Shown here one piece after another: positions 51,279-60,599 of a DNA stretch of 64,000 nucleotides. The translations under genes and the position numbers were made by a program. The DNA is taken from the NCBI RefSeq assembly GCF_003668565.1, contig NZ_RCWJ01000002.1:434001-498000 (forward strand), written 5' to 3'. The stretch's first letter is position 1, and each line of letters begins with the position of its first letter. A model generated the notes under the pieces. The model saw nothing but the letters and a program-made list of their open reading frames with translations. It was not told the origin of the DNA and did not search any database. This DNA is from Mycetocola zhadangensis. Its GTDB lineage: Bacteria > Actinomycetota > Actinomycetes > Actinomycetales > Microbacteriaceae.

Positions 51279-53807
51279 ATGACAGTCGAGCCGCCCACCG
51301 ATCCGGCTGCCCCGCGAGCGTCCGTCCTGTACGGTCGAGCCCGGCAGTTGAACGCCATTGCGCGTGCGGCAGCAGCCGTTGAGGAACACAAGGCGCAGTT
51401 CGTGCTCATTCTGGGTGAGTCGGGATTCGGCAAGACGGCGCTTCTTCGTGAAGCTTTGGACTCCCTCCCCGCCTGGCCTCGCCACCACGCTGTGGCCGAC
51501 GCGTACGAGAGGGCCCTTCCGTACGGCGTTCTGAACCAGTTGCTCTCACCATTCGACCAGTCTCGCCTCAGCCCGGTGCTCGCAAACGGCATCGACCCCG
51601 CGGCATCGACGCTCACCGTCGGTGCCGAACTGCTCGCCCTCGTCGACGCCAGCGAAGGAGCGACGATCATTGCCATCGACGACGCTCAGTGGATGGACGA
51701 GCAGTCCGCGCGGGCGCTGTGGTTCGCCGGCAGACGATCCCTTCATGACCGGATGCTCATCCTGATCGCTGCGCGTCCGGCACCCACTGATTTCCTGGCC
51801 CACATCCGTCGACTTGTGCTTGACGACGAACGTGGCGTGGAACTTGACCTCGGCGGCCTCTCCGCAGACAACGTCGTTGACCTCGCCCACTCGAAACTGG
51901 CTCTGCGGCTTCCCCGGCGCACCGCACAGCGCCTGATCGCCGCAACCGACGGCAACCCGCTGCACATTCGGGTGATCCTCGAGTATGTCGCCTCCGCCGC
52001 GGATCCCGTGATCGATCTCGAGCGGAGACTCGGCGACGGAGTGCTTCCGCTTGCTCCCGGCTTCGAAGCCATCATGCGAGACTCGCTAGAGAGACTCAAT
52101 ACCGCGGCACGAACGGTCATCGAAATGATCGCCATCTTCGACGGTCGGGTGCCGGTGACCGTGCTGAGCGCCGCCATCGCCCAGCTCTCGGGGCCGGCCG
52201 CCAGCGATGAGGCAGTTGACGATGCTGCCCGCTCCGGTCTGGCCGACATTGTCGACAGCGGAGGCCAGTTGGAGCTGCAACTGCATCACCACCGCGTCGG
52301 CGATGCAGTGCTCGCCGACCTCTCGGTGCGGCGTCGGCAGGAACTTCACCGGGCCGCAGCTCAGGTCACCGGCGGGGACCGCGGCCTTCGCCACCGGGTG
52401 TGCGCCTCTGCGGGGCCCGATGAGGAATTAGCCGCGGTGCTCGATCACGAAGCCCGAGAGGCGATGCGGCATCACGAGGCCGAGCGTGCCGTGCGTTACT
52501 CGCTCTGGGCGGCCACCGTGTCGAGTGCTCCCACCGATCGGCACGCTCGGCTCGTCCAGGCCGGCTTGTTCGCTATCTCCACGAGGCAACTCGGCCTTCT
52601 CGTTCAGGCGATGCCCGAGTTCGCCAACCTTCCCGCTGGGGTGGAGCGTGACCTGCTTATCGGAAGCGCGGCGTTCGCAGTTGAAGACGTCCACACCGCT
52701 CGAACCACGCTCGTGCGTGCGGCGTCGACAGTGCCCGAAACGTTGCGTGAGCTGGCGCTGGTTGCTGTTGCGAACGAAGCTATTGCCACACTCGAGATTG
52801 AGCTTCGCCGATACGACCATGTGATTCGTGCCAGTGATGCCGCCCTGGCGAACATCGCGGCCGTGCAATCGGATCCGGACTATGCCCCTGACATTATCGG
52901 TGGAGTCGAGTTGACGGAGCTTGAGGGCATTGCTCGTGCCTGGCATGCCTTCGCCAGTTGGAGATCAGGGGCGGAAGGAAACGTTGAAGCGGAGATCTCC
53001 GCCGAGATCGGTCAGGGGGCTGTCTCCGGATTCACGCCACGCCACGCCATCATGCTCATCACTCGCGGCACGATTCGACGCCAGCGCGGGATGCTTGATG
53101 AGGCCATTCGCGACCTGGAACACGGAATCGCCCTGGCCGATGTGATGCGTCCGTCCATGGCTCCGTTCGGGCGCGTTGAGCTTGCGCTCGCCCAGTTCCG
53201 CCAGGGGCGTTTGGACGAAGCATCAACAACCATCACCATCGCGGTCTCACTCGCAGACGACGTCGGTGGAGCGTCAACGTACGGGGTGTCCCATGCGGCG
53301 GCGGCGCTTGTGCCCGCGGCCAGGGGTGAGCGGGACGAGGTGGCCCTCCATGTCGCCGAAGCTCGAAACGCCCACCCGGCCATCGACCAGACAGTGCTGC
53401 TCCTCGTTGATGCCGTCAGTGCTCGGGCCGAGGGCGACCGCGCCTCGGTGATTCGCATCGCGCGCCAGGCGATCGCCACGGAGAAACCGAGGGCGCAAAT
53501 CGAACACGGCTGGTGGGTCGAACTGCTCGATGAGGCAACCCGCCCTCCGCATGCGCAGAAAAAGCAATCAGCGCGTGACCCGCTGGCTGTGCTCAGCGGT
53601 CGCGAGCGCGAGGTCGCACATCTCGCCGCGCAGGGACTCACGAATCGCGAGGTAGCCCAGCGGCTTTTCGTGACTGTAAAGGGCGTTGAGTACCACATGG
53701 GAAACGTGCTCGCGAAGCTTCAACTCAGCTCCCGGCGAGGGATCCGACAGCTACTTGATGGTCAAGGGACGTCCCACGTAGGTGATGCGAAATTCCCCGA
53801 CCACTAG
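51279..53807 (+). CDS. LuxR-family transcriptional regulator with STAND/AAA ATPase (MalT-like)
   Basis: 842 residues from ATG 51279 (the frame before it is unlikely). N-terminal AAA_16/STAND ATPase: LYGRARQLNAIARAA, Walker A GESGFGKTAL near 48, Walker B ATIIAIDDAQWMDEQ near 129, then a tetratricopeptide-like helical region of about 500 residues, and a C-terminal LuxR helix-turn-helix (LSGREREVAHLAAQGLTNRE, AQRLFVTVKGVEYHMGNVL). Large LuxR-STAND proteins bind an effector and activate promoters. No cognate gene is obvious. A CTAGGG inverted repeat spans its stop codon. Confidence 0.9.
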   Translation: MTVEPPTDPAAPRASVLYGRARQLNAIARAAAAVEEHKAQFVLILGESGFGKTALLREALDSLPAWPRHHAVADAYERALPYGVLNQLLSPFDQSRLSPVLANGIDPAASTLTVGAELLALVDASEGATIIAIDDAQWMDEQSARALWFAGRRSLHDRMLILIAARPAPTDFLAHIRRLVLDDERGVELDLGGLSADNVVDLAHSKLALRLPRRTAQRLIAATDGNPLHIRVILEYVASAADPVIDLERRLGDGVLPLAPGFEAIMRDSLERLNTAARTVIEMIAIFDGRVPVTVLSAAIAQLSGPAASDEAVDDAARSGLADIVDSGGQLELQLHHHRVGDAVLADLSVRRRQELHRAAAQVTGGDRGLRHRVCASAGPDEELAAVLDHEAREAMRHHEAERAVRYSLWAATVSSAPTDRHARLVQAGLFAISTRQLGLLVQAMPEFANLPAGVERDLLIGSAAFAVEDVHTARTTLVRAASTVPETLRELALVAVANEAIATLEIELRRYDHVIRASDAALANIAAVQSDPDYAPDIIGGVELTELEGIARAWHAFASWRSGAEGNVEAEISAEIGQGAVSGFTPRHAIMLITRGTIRRQRGMLDEAIRDLEHGIALADVMRPSMAPFGRVELALAQFRQGRLDEASTTITIAVSLADDVGGASTYGVSHAAAALVPAARGERDEVALHVAEARNAHPAIDQTVLLLVDAVSARAEGDRASVIRIARQAIATEKPRAQIEHGWWVELLDEATRPPHAQKKQSARDPLAVLSGREREVAHLAAQGLTNREVAQRLFVTVKGVEYHMGNVLAKLQLSSRRGIRQLLDGQGTSHVGDAKFPDH

Positions 53808-53822
53808 GGGTATGCCCTAGTG
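53802..53822. promoter_or_regulatory. CACTAGGG-N5-CCCTAGTG inverted repeat
   Basis: Perfect 8-bp arms around five bases, sharing the TAGGG-N5-CCCTA core with the site at 48212. It overlaps the LuxR gene's last codons and is 40 bases before a strong hairpin, with no gene between, so it might drive a short transcript. Confidence 0.6.
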
Positions 53823-53861
53823 CGCTCAGTGGTACTCAAGATCAGACTGGCGCAGTAGCTA

Positions 53862-53907
53862 CGCGCAATCGGTGTTCTTGCGGGGCAGCCTGAACACCGA
53901 TTGCGCG
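53862..53907. terminator. hairpin terminator after luxR
   Basis: A 16-bp perfect stem (53862-53877 with 53892-53907) around a 14-base loop closes the LuxR transcript before the CCA-adding enzyme gene. Confidence 0.8.
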
Positions 53908-53975
53908 TTGCTCTCACCCTTCGCTCGTCCCTCAGTCAGCGCGGGCGGTGTGCGCTCCCCGTTACGATGTAACCC

Positions 53976-55424
53976 ATGGTGAGCATGGCTGAATCGTTGG
54001 AACGCCTGTCGGCATTGGCCGCCTCGCCTGTGGTCTCGACGGTGTCGCGGGCGTTCGCTGCCGCCGGGTTCGAGTTGGCTCTCGTTGGCGGTCCGGTTCG
54101 TGATGCGATGCTGGGGCGGGAGGTCACCGACCTCGATTTCACCACGAACGCATCGCCTGACCAGATCCTCGCAGTGGTCAAACCGGTCTCAGACGCACAA
54201 TGGGATATCGGCCGCGAATTCGGCACCATTGGAGCCCGGGTTACCGCAGGCGGGTTGACCGAAACCGTAGAGATCACCACCTACCGGGCCGACGCCTACG
54301 ACGGCGTCACACGCAAACCCGTCGTCGCTTTCGGGGACAATCTCGAGGATGATCTTCGTCGCCGGGACTTCACGGTGAACGCGATGGCTCTTCGGGTGCC
54401 CGACATCACCCTCGTTGATCCGTACGGCGGGGTCGAGGACCTGCTCAGCCGTACGATCCGTACCCCGAGCACACCCCAGGTGAGCTTCGGCGATGACCCC
54501 CTGCGCATGCTGAGGGCCGCGCGTTTCACGTCACAGCTGGGGTTTGTCACCGACGCAGCCACAGCGGAAGCAATGACCGACATGGCGGACAGCATCCGTA
54601 TCGTGTCAGCCGAACGTGTGCAGGTTGAACTCTCCAAGCTGCTGCTCACCGATGCGCCGCGGGCCGGGATCGAACTGCTCGTTGAGAGCGGCCTCGCCTC
54701 GATAGTGATTCCTGAGATCCCCGCCCTGCGCCTGGAGATCGACGAGCACCACCACCACAAAGACGTCTACCAGCACTCGTTGACCGTGCTTGAACAGGCA
54801 ATCGACTACGAAAAAACCCGAGACTTCAACGGCGCCCCCGACCTCACCCTGCGTCTCGCCGCGATCCTTCACGACATCGGGAAGCCAGCGACGCGCCGGC
54901 TCGAACCCGGTGGGGCTGTGAGTTTCTACCACCACGACATGGTCGGCTCGAAGCTCGCGAAGAAACGGCTGACCGCGCTGCGTTACGACAACGACACCGT
55001 GAAGGACGTGGCGCGACTGATCGAGTTGCACCTCCGGTTCTTCGGTTACACGGAGGGTGCCTGGACCGACTCGGCTGTTCGTCGGTATGTGCGTGACGCC
55101 GGTCACCTCCTTGAGCGGTTGCACATTCTCACTCGTGCAGACGTCACGACCCGCAACCGCCGCAAGGCCGACCGGCTCGGCTTCGCCTACGACGACCTCG
55201 AGGCTCGAATCGCCGAACTGCGCGAGCAGGAGGAGATGGAAGCGGTGCGCCCCGACCTCGATGGCAATGCCATCCAGCGTGTGCTCGGGATTCCACCGGG
55301 GCGAGAGGTTGGCGAAGCCTACAAATGGCTGCTCGAACTGCGGCTGGATGAGGGTCCGCTCGGCTCGGACGAAGCCGAACGTCGACTGCTCGCATGGTGG
55401 ACCGAACGCAACAGCCCGGCCTGA
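53976..55424 (+). CDS. cca: CCA tRNA nucleotidyltransferase
   Basis: 482-residue tRNA 3'-end processing enzyme of class II with HD domain. Nucleotidyltransferase head: ELALVGGPVRDAMLGREVTDLDF (about 31-53) with DLDF metal Asp residues, DLRRRDFTVNAMAL near 130 and GDDPLRMLRAARF near 172. An HD phosphohydrolase-like region (DEHHHHKDVYQHSL, ILHDIGKPATR) follows near 255-310. It adds or repairs the CCA end of tRNA. Start MVSMAESL; a second Met four codons later is possible. It is typical of actinobacteria near the chromosomal replication region. Confidence 0.94.
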   Translation: MVSMAESLERLSALAASPVVSTVSRAFAAAGFELALVGGPVRDAMLGREVTDLDFTTNASPDQILAVVKPVSDAQWDIGREFGTIGARVTAGGLTETVEITTYRADAYDGVTRKPVVAFGDNLEDDLRRRDFTVNAMALRVPDITLVDPYGGVEDLLSRTIRTPSTPQVSFGDDPLRMLRAARFTSQLGFVTDAATAEAMTDMADSIRIVSAERVQVELSKLLLTDAPRAGIELLVESGLASIVIPEIPALRLEIDEHHHHKDVYQHSLTVLEQAIDYEKTRDFNGAPDLTLRLAAILHDIGKPATRRLEPGGAVSFYHHDMVGSKLAKKRLTALRYDNDTVKDVARLIELHLRFFGYTEGAWTDSAVRRYVRDAGHLLERLHILTRADVTTRNRRKADRLGFAYDDLEARIAELREQEEMEAVRPDLDGNAIQRVLGIPPGREVGEAYKWLLELRLDEGPLGSDEAERRLLAWWTERNSPA

Positions 55425-55583
55425 TCCGCTCAGACGAGGATTCGCACGCGCCGCATCTCTTCCGTGACGATCCCTCATGGTTGTAAGCTCGTGGTCCGCT
55501 GTCACGGCTTACGGGGAGAAGCCTCGCCTCCGCGTGAGGGCGACAACGTACCCAATGAAGCGTACGAATGGCAGGAGAATCTC

Positions 55584-55913
55584 ATGCGAATCACCGCCGA
55601 GCGAGTCGATGCAACACACGGCTCCCTGAGGAAGAGAAAGTCAGCACCGACGTGGCAGGTGCACATCTCGCTGGAGAACGACAAGGTGGAGAGAGATGTC
55701 GAAGTGCATCTCGACCGCGTCGGGAGAGATGTCGAGAAAGTGGTGCTCAACGGGAGGCCGATCGGTTTTGTGCACCACGTTGAGCCGGTGTACGTCGCCC
55801 TCACCGGCCCTGACCTCGATCGAGCGGTCGAAGTGTCGCAGAAACTCACGCTCGACGGCAGTATCAAGGCGCTCCTCGATACGGTGCCGATCGAGGTTCT
55901 CCGGTCGAGCTGA
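55584..55913 (+). CDS. hypothetical protein
   Basis: 109 residues from ATG 55584 with AGGAG upstream; an earlier in-frame ATG at 55464 is inside poorly conserved sequence. Mixed alpha/beta with TWQVHISLENDKVERDVEVH, RVGRDVEKVVLNGRPIG, YVALTGPDLDRAVEVSQKL. No signal peptide, metal motif or recognised family. Confidence 0.6.
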   Translation: MRITAERVDATHGSLRKRKSAPTWQVHISLENDKVERDVEVHLDRVGRDVEKVVLNGRPIGFVHHVEPVYVALTGPDLDRAVEVSQKLTLDGSIKALLDTVPIEVLRSS

Positions 55914-55969
55914 GTCGCTTTCGGCGCAACCCCTGTTGCCGGGTGCCGCTCCCGCGTACGCTCTCCAGC

Positions 55970-56254
55970 ATGACTAACTCACACACCCCAGGCGAGAACG
56001 GTGCGGCCAAGGTCACTGACGACCAGGGCGCTGACTACACGACGACCGGCGAACCCATCGACGATGCTGAGCACCGTGTCGAGGAAGAAGAGTTGCACGC
56101 CACACCGGGCAACCCGCTTTCCGGCGCGGACGAAACAGCAGACGACGTCGATCGCACGACCGTGGGCAACCCGATCTCGTCGGTGGCGCATGAGGCTGAA
56201 GAAGATGTGTCCCACGCCACACCAGGCAACAATTCGTCGATCCCCGAGGACTGA
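55970..56254 (+). CDS. acidic repeat protein
   Basis: 94 residues from ATG 55970 (27 bases after the frame's first start). Low-complexity acidic chain with a fourfold motif, T-T/P/V-G-N/E-P-I/L: TTTGEPI, ATPGNPL, TTVGNPI and ATPGNNS, spaced about 20 residues, each followed by Asp/Glu-rich sequence. Probably disordered. Third small acidic protein of this type in the window. Function unknown. Confidence 0.6.
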   Translation: MTNSHTPGENGAAKVTDDQGADYTTTGEPIDDAEHRVEEEELHATPGNPLSGADETADDVDRTTVGNPISSVAHEAEEDVSHATPGNNSSIPED

Positions 56255-56316
56255 CGCCGAAGCATCCGTATCCCGCGCGGGTCGGGGCCGACGCGCCTCA
56301 GCGTTACGATGGACGG

Positions 56317-57255
56317 ATGCCCGAAACAGTGTCGCTCGGTGCGGCGCTGCCTCGACGGCACCGCGCATCGCGCCGTAGGAACAATGCGGCCGCTTACTCA
56401 ATGCTTGCGCCAAGCCTCTTTGGCCTTGCCGCGTTTTTGGTGCTGCCGATTCTCGTGGTGCTCTGGCTGAGTTTTCAGAGCTGGGACCTGCTCTCACCGA
56501 TCACCCCAGTGGGTGGCGCCAACTACGCGGACGTACTCAGCGACCCCACGTTCTACAACTCGCTTGCGGTCACGCTCTTTTTCGTGGTGATCGTCATCCC
56601 GGTGCAAACCGCACTCGGCATGATCGCCGCATCACTGCTCACGCGCGGGCTGCCGGGCTCGCTGTTCTTTCGCACGATCTACATCCTGCCGTGGGTCTGC
56701 GCACCACTGGCGCTCGGCATCGTTTGGCGCTGGATCCTCGCGCCGAGCGACGGGCTGCTCAACGACCTGATCGGGTCCCGCATCGAGTGGCTGGCCGACC
56801 CGGCGCTCGCGCTGCCGTCCGTCGCGGCTGTCGTGGTCTGGTCGAACGTCGGCTACATCACGCTGTTCTTCATGGCCGGACTGCTCAACATCCCACAGCA
56901 CATCCTCGACGCCGCCAGCATCGATGGCGCCGGCCCGATCGCGACCTTCTTCCGGATCAAACTGCCGTTGCTTCGCCCGACGACGTTCTTCGTTCTCGTC
57001 ACGAGCATCATCAGTGTCTTCCAGCTGTTCGATCAGATCTACGCACTCACCGGTGGCGGGCCTTTCGTGGTGACGGATGCCGGTACCTACGGCAGAACAG
57101 ACGTCGTCGCCTCCCGCATTTACAGCGAAGCATTCGCCACCTTCGACCTGGGCCGCGCCGCGGTGATGGCGGTTGTTCTGCTTGTGCTGCTCGTCGTTCT
57201 CACAATTGGTCAGCAGCTTTACTTCGGCAAGAGGACTACCTATGACCTCTCCTAA
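56317..57255 (+). CDS. sugar ABC transporter permease (MalF/UgpA type)
   Basis: 312-residue inner-membrane permease of a carbohydrate importer with six helices after a basic N-terminus (SRRRNNAAAYSM). The EAA loop that contacts the ATPase is visible as ILDAASIDGAGPIATFFRIKLPLLRP near 195. It pairs with the next permease, whose ATG lies inside its 3' end. No ATPase gene is present here, so an unlinked MsiK-type ATPase is probably shared, as is common in actinobacteria. Confidence 0.93.
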   Translation: MPETVSLGAALPRRHRASRRRNNAAAYSMLAPSLFGLAAFLVLPILVVLWLSFQSWDLLSPITPVGGANYADVLSDPTFYNSLAVTLFFVVIVIPVQTALGMIAASLLTRGLPGSLFFRTIYILPWVCAPLALGIVWRWILAPSDGLLNDLIGSRIEWLADPALALPSVAAVVVWSNVGYITLFFMAGLLNIPQHILDAASIDGAGPIATFFRIKLPLLRPTTFFVLVTSIISVFQLFDQIYALTGGGPFVVTDAGTYGRTDVVASRIYSEAFATFDLGRAAVMAVVLLVLLVVLTIGQQLYFGKRTTYDLS

Positions 57256-58075
57256 GCGCATCCTGTCCACGCTCGGCGTATACGTGATCCTTCTCGCTGC
57301 CGCCATTCTCACCCTCGGGCCGTTTTTGCTCAGCGTGATGACCGGTTTGAAATCGCCCGCTCAGTTCGCCAGTGAGGACTCGCTCGCGCTGCCCCGGCCG
57401 TTCAGCCTGGAGAACTTCACGACGCTGCTCACCGGCCCGGGGCAGTTCGGGTCAGCCATCCTCGTGACGCTCGCCATGACATCCGTCATCGTAATTTTCC
57501 AGCTCGGCTTCTCTGTGCTCGCGGCGTATGCCTTCGCGCGCATCGACTTCGCCGGTCGTCGGGTGTTGTTCTGGGTCTACCTGGCCGGGCTGATGGTGCC
57601 GAACATCGTGCTGGTGATTCCGCTGTACCTGATGATGGTCGAACTGGGGCTTCGCAACACGTTCTGGGGCCTCGTTCTCCCGTTCATGTTCGGGAGCCCG
57701 TACGCGATCTTCCTGCTGCGGGAGTATTTTCGCGGTATCCCCCAAGACCTGGTCGACGCCGCCCGCATCGACGGTGCCGGGCACTGGCGCACCCTGGTGA
57801 GCATCATCGTGCCGCTGTCGAAACCCATCCTCGCGACGCTGTCGCTCATCACGATTGTCAGCCAGTGGAACAGCTTCCTCTGGCCGCTCGTCATCACGAC
57901 GGGGCCGGACTGGCGCGTCATTACAGTCGCAACTGCTACCCTCCAATCTCAGTACAACGGCAACTGGACCCTCGTGATGGCTGCGACGACTCTCGCCCTG
58001 GTTCCCCTCGTTGTTCTGTTCCTGGCGTTCCAGAAGCAGGTCGTCCGCTCCATCACGATCTCCGGATTCAAGTAA
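57242..58075 (+). CDS. sugar ABC transporter permease (MalG/UgpE type)
   Basis: 277 residues from ATG 57242, overlapping the preceding gene by 14 bases. Six helices; EAA loop LVDAARIDGAGHWRTLVSIIVPLSKPI near 185. It forms the heterodimeric channel with the first permease and delivers sugar bound by the lipoprotein encoded next. No ATPase follows. The substrate is unknown; the family members take up di- and oligosaccharides or glycerol phosphates. Confidence 0.93.
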   Translation: MTSPKRILSTLGVYVILLAAAILTLGPFLLSVMTGLKSPAQFASEDSLALPRPFSLENFTTLLTGPGQFGSAILVTLAMTSVIVIFQLGFSVLAAYAFARIDFAGRRVLFWVYLAGLMVPNIVLVIPLYLMMVELGLRNTFWGLVLPFMFGSPYAIFLLREYFRGIPQDLVDAARIDGAGHWRTLVSIIVPLSKPILATLSLITIVSQWNSFLWPLVITTGPDWRVITVATATLQSQYNGNWTLVMAATTLALVPLVVLFLAFQKQVVRSITISGFK

Positions 58076-58089
58076 GAGAAAGACCCGAC

Positions 58090-59409
58090 ATGGCTCAGCG
58101 TTTCCTCTCCTTTGCGGCTGTTATCGCCGCATCCGCCCTCGCACTGACCGGCTGCGCAGCCGGTGACGCCGAAGACGAGAAGACCACCGTGTCGTTCCGG
58201 CTCTGGGACAGCACAGTCGCATCCGCATACGAGGAGTCCTTCGCGGCGTTCGAAAAAGAGAACCCGGACATCGATGTGAAGGTCAACATCGTCGGCTGGG
58301 GGGACTACTGGACCAAGCTCCGCACCGACGTTGCAGGCAAGACCATGGACGACCTGTTCTGGGTCAATAACTCGTACTTCGGCGCATATGCCGACTCAGG
58401 CAACCTGGTGAACATCGACTCCGCGCTCGGCAAGGACGCACGCGAGGGCTGGCAGGACAGTGTCGTCGACCAGTTCACTCGCGACGACACACTCTGGGGC
58501 GTTCCGCAGCTCTACGACGCTGGCGTTGCCGTGTACTACAACAAAGACCTGATCGAGGCCGCCGGTGTCACCCCTGAAGCCCTGGCAGACCTGAGCTGGT
58601 CGCCCGACCCCGCTGCCGACACCTACCTCCCGGTCGCGAAGAGCCTGACCCGCGACAGCGCGGGTGTGCCGGCAACTGACCCGGCCTTCAACGGCACGGC
58701 CGCCCAGTACGGCACCAACATCGCGTACGACACGCAGGCCATCACGCTGCCCTTCATCGGCTCGAACGGTGGGGTCTATCAGATAGGTGACTCGTTCGCC
58801 TTCTCCGATCCGAAGACGGTTGAAGCGTTCCAGTACCTCGTCAGCGCCATCAACACGGCCAAGGTTGCGCCGTCCGCCGCCGATACGAACACGAACAGTG
58901 ACTTCAGCCGCGACGCCTTCCTGCAGGGCAAAATGGCGATGTTCCAGTCCGGGCTGTACAACCTCAAAAATGTCGCTGACGGTGCACAGTTCGACTGGGG
59001 CGTCGCACCGATGCCGAAGGGGCCAGCCGGGCGTGTGACCGTCACAAACGGTGTTGTTGTCGCCGGCAACGCGGCATCCGACAAGCAAGACGCCATCGCC
59101 GAAGTACTGACCTGGCTCGGTTCGGAGGAAGGCAACAGCTACCTCGGCAAGACCGGAGCCGCTGTTCCGGCCGTCGAGAGCGCCCAGGCCGATTACTTCG
59201 ACTACTGGGAAGGCAAGGGTGTCTCCGTTGACCCGTTCTTCGACGTGGTCGAAGGAGCTCCGCCGATTCCCGCACCCACCGGCGCGAACTACGGCAAGGG
59301 ATTCGAGGCGTTCGACCCGATCTTCCAGGAGATCTTCAAGGGCACCCTCGACCCGAAGGTCGGGCTGAAGCAGGCCGAGGACGCGGCGAACGCGGCCATC
59401 AGCGGCTGA
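58090..59409 (+). CDS. sugar ABC transporter substrate-binding lipoprotein
   Basis: 439-residue extracytoplasmic solute-binding protein, family 1. Signal peptide with lipobox LTGC (Cys22), then the fold markers FRLWDSTVASAYEESFAAFE and NPDIDVKVNIVGWGDYWTK, a central DDLFWVNNSYFGAYADSGNL, and ATPMPKGPAGRVTVTNGVVV-like capping residues further on. It follows the two permeases by 14 bases, making a permease-permease-binding protein operon without ATPase. Substrate unknown, probably an oligosaccharide. Confidence 0.92.
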   Translation: MAQRFLSFAAVIAASALALTGCAAGDAEDEKTTVSFRLWDSTVASAYEESFAAFEKENPDIDVKVNIVGWGDYWTKLRTDVAGKTMDDLFWVNNSYFGAYADSGNLVNIDSALGKDAREGWQDSVVDQFTRDDTLWGVPQLYDAGVAVYYNKDLIEAAGVTPEALADLSWSPDPAADTYLPVAKSLTRDSAGVPATDPAFNGTAAQYGTNIAYDTQAITLPFIGSNGGVYQIGDSFAFSDPKTVEAFQYLVSAINTAKVAPSAADTNTNSDFSRDAFLQGKMAMFQSGLYNLKNVADGAQFDWGVAPMPKGPAGRVTVTNGVVVAGNAASDKQDAIAEVLTWLGSEEGNSYLGKTGAAVPAVESAQADYFDYWEGKGVSVDPFFDVVEGAPPIPAPTGANYGKGFEAFDPIFQEIFKGTLDPKVGLKQAEDAANAAISG

Positions 59410-59531
59410 ATTTCCGACGATATCGAGCGAGCGGATGCCACACCGCAATAGGTAAAACGCGGCCTGTCCGATAAGCTACTCAGGTTGCCCGTATGCGAAC
59501 ACTCTGTTCTCGTCCGGTGCAACGATGCTAG

Positions 59532-59584
59532 AACCCTCCTGCTGCAGATCGTCTGCAGCCGTTCGAGTCCGAAGGAGGTGGGTT
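59532..59584 (+). promoter_or_regulatory. rpsF leader, S6:S18-type autoregulatory RNA
   Basis: CCTCCT at 59535-59540 is an exact anti-complement of the rpsF ribosome site AGGAGG (59573-59578); AACCC/GGGTT extends the stem. Inside is a 7-bp hairpin (59541-59547 with 59553-59559), and CCG at 59569-59571 sits just before the ribosome site. This fits the published S6:S18 leader architecture (stem, hairpin, conserved CCG), through which excess S6:S18 represses the operon. The fit was made by eye. Confidence 0.65.
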
Positions 59585-59585
59585 A

Positions 59586-59996
59586 GTGACGCATCAGTAT
59601 GAACTCATGGTTATCCTCGACCCCGAGATTGACGAGCGCACAGTTGCTCCCAGTCTCGACAAGTTCCTTAATGTCATCCGCAACGATGGTGGAACCATCG
59701 ACAAGGTTGACATCTGGGGCCGTCGTCGCCTGGCTTACGAAATCAACAAGAAGACCGAAGGCATCTACGCCGTCGTCGACTTCACCGCGACGAGCGAAGC
59801 AACGGTCGAGCTCGACCGTCAGCTGAAGCTCTCCGAGGCCGTCATGCGCACCAAGGTGCTCCGTGCCGAAGAAGCGATCGCTCTTGTTGAGTCTGAAGGC
59901 AAGCGCGCCGAGGAGAAGGCTGCCCGCAAGGCTGCTGCCACCAAGGCCAAGGTTGACGCTAAGCCCGCCGAGCCGGCAACGGTCGAAGGCGCTTAG
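59586..59996 (+). CDS. rpsF: 30S ribosomal protein S6
   Basis: 136 residues, GTG start with AGGAGG seven bases upstream. Core S6 (about 1-95) with [40 protein letters not shown] and [13 protein letters not shown], then a Lys/Ala/Glu-rich C-terminal tail ([17 protein letters not shown]), an actinobacterial extension. It binds S18 and 16S rRNA in the platform. First gene of rpsF-ssb-rpsR-rplI. Confidence 0.97.
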   Translation: MTHQYELMVILDPEIDERTVAPSLDKFLNVIRNDGGTIDKVDIWGRRRLAYEINKKTEGIYAVVDFTATSEATVELDRQLKLSEAVMRTKVLRAEEAIALVESEGKRAEEKAARKAAATKAKVDAKPAEPATVEGA

Positions 59997-60001
59997 TCCT
60001 C

Positions 60002-60541
60002 ATGGCTGGCGAGACCGTAATCACCGTGGTGGGCAACCTCACGTCTGACCCGGAACTGCGTTACACGCAGAACGGGTTGGCGGTTGCCAACTTCACCATC
60101 GCATCCACTCCGCGCAATTTCGATCGTGCGGCAAACGAGTGGAAAGACGGCGAAGCACTGTTCCTGCGCGCGAGCGTTTGGCGTGAATTCGCCGAGCACG
60201 TCGCCGGATCGCTCACCAAGGGTAGCCGTGTCATCGCTACCGGGCGTCTGAAGCAGCGTTCGTACGAAACGAAGGAAGGCGAAAAGCGCACCTCGATGGA
60301 ACTCGAGGTTGATGAAATCGGCCCTTCGCTTCGGTACGCAACAGCTCAGGTCACCCGCGCACAGTCCTCGGGCGGCGGTGGAGGCCGCGGCCCCGCCGCA
60401 GTTCAGGACGAGCCGTGGGCTGCCAGCGCACCGGTTGCCCCTCAGGCATTCGGTGGCGGCAACTCGAACGCAGGCAATGCGGGCAACTCCGGCGACAGCT
60501 GGAACACGCCCGGATCCTACGGCGACGACACCCCCTTCTAA
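60002..60541 (+). CDS. ssb: single-stranded DNA-binding protein
   Basis: 179 residues. OB-fold (about 1-110): [63 protein letters not shown] Gly/Asn/Ala-rich linker with GGGGGRGP follows and the acidic tip GDDTPF, which recruits partner proteins; it is close to the consensus DDDIPF. It protects ssDNA at forks. Five bases after rpsF; with dnaB nearby it is the typical replication-linked cluster. Confidence 0.96.
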   Translation: MAGETVITVVGNLTSDPELRYTQNGLAVANFTIASTPRNFDRAANEWKDGEALFLRASVWREFAEHVAGSLTKGSRVIATGRLKQRSYETKEGEKRTSMELEVDEIGPSLRYATAQVTRAQSSGGGGGRGPAAVQDEPWAASAPVAPQAFGGGNSNAGNAGNSGDSWNTPGSYGDDTPF

Positions 60542-60599
60542 ACACTTCGTCCGCCGGGGCCTCGGCTCCGAGCGGACACATTCACACTAAGGAAACCAA

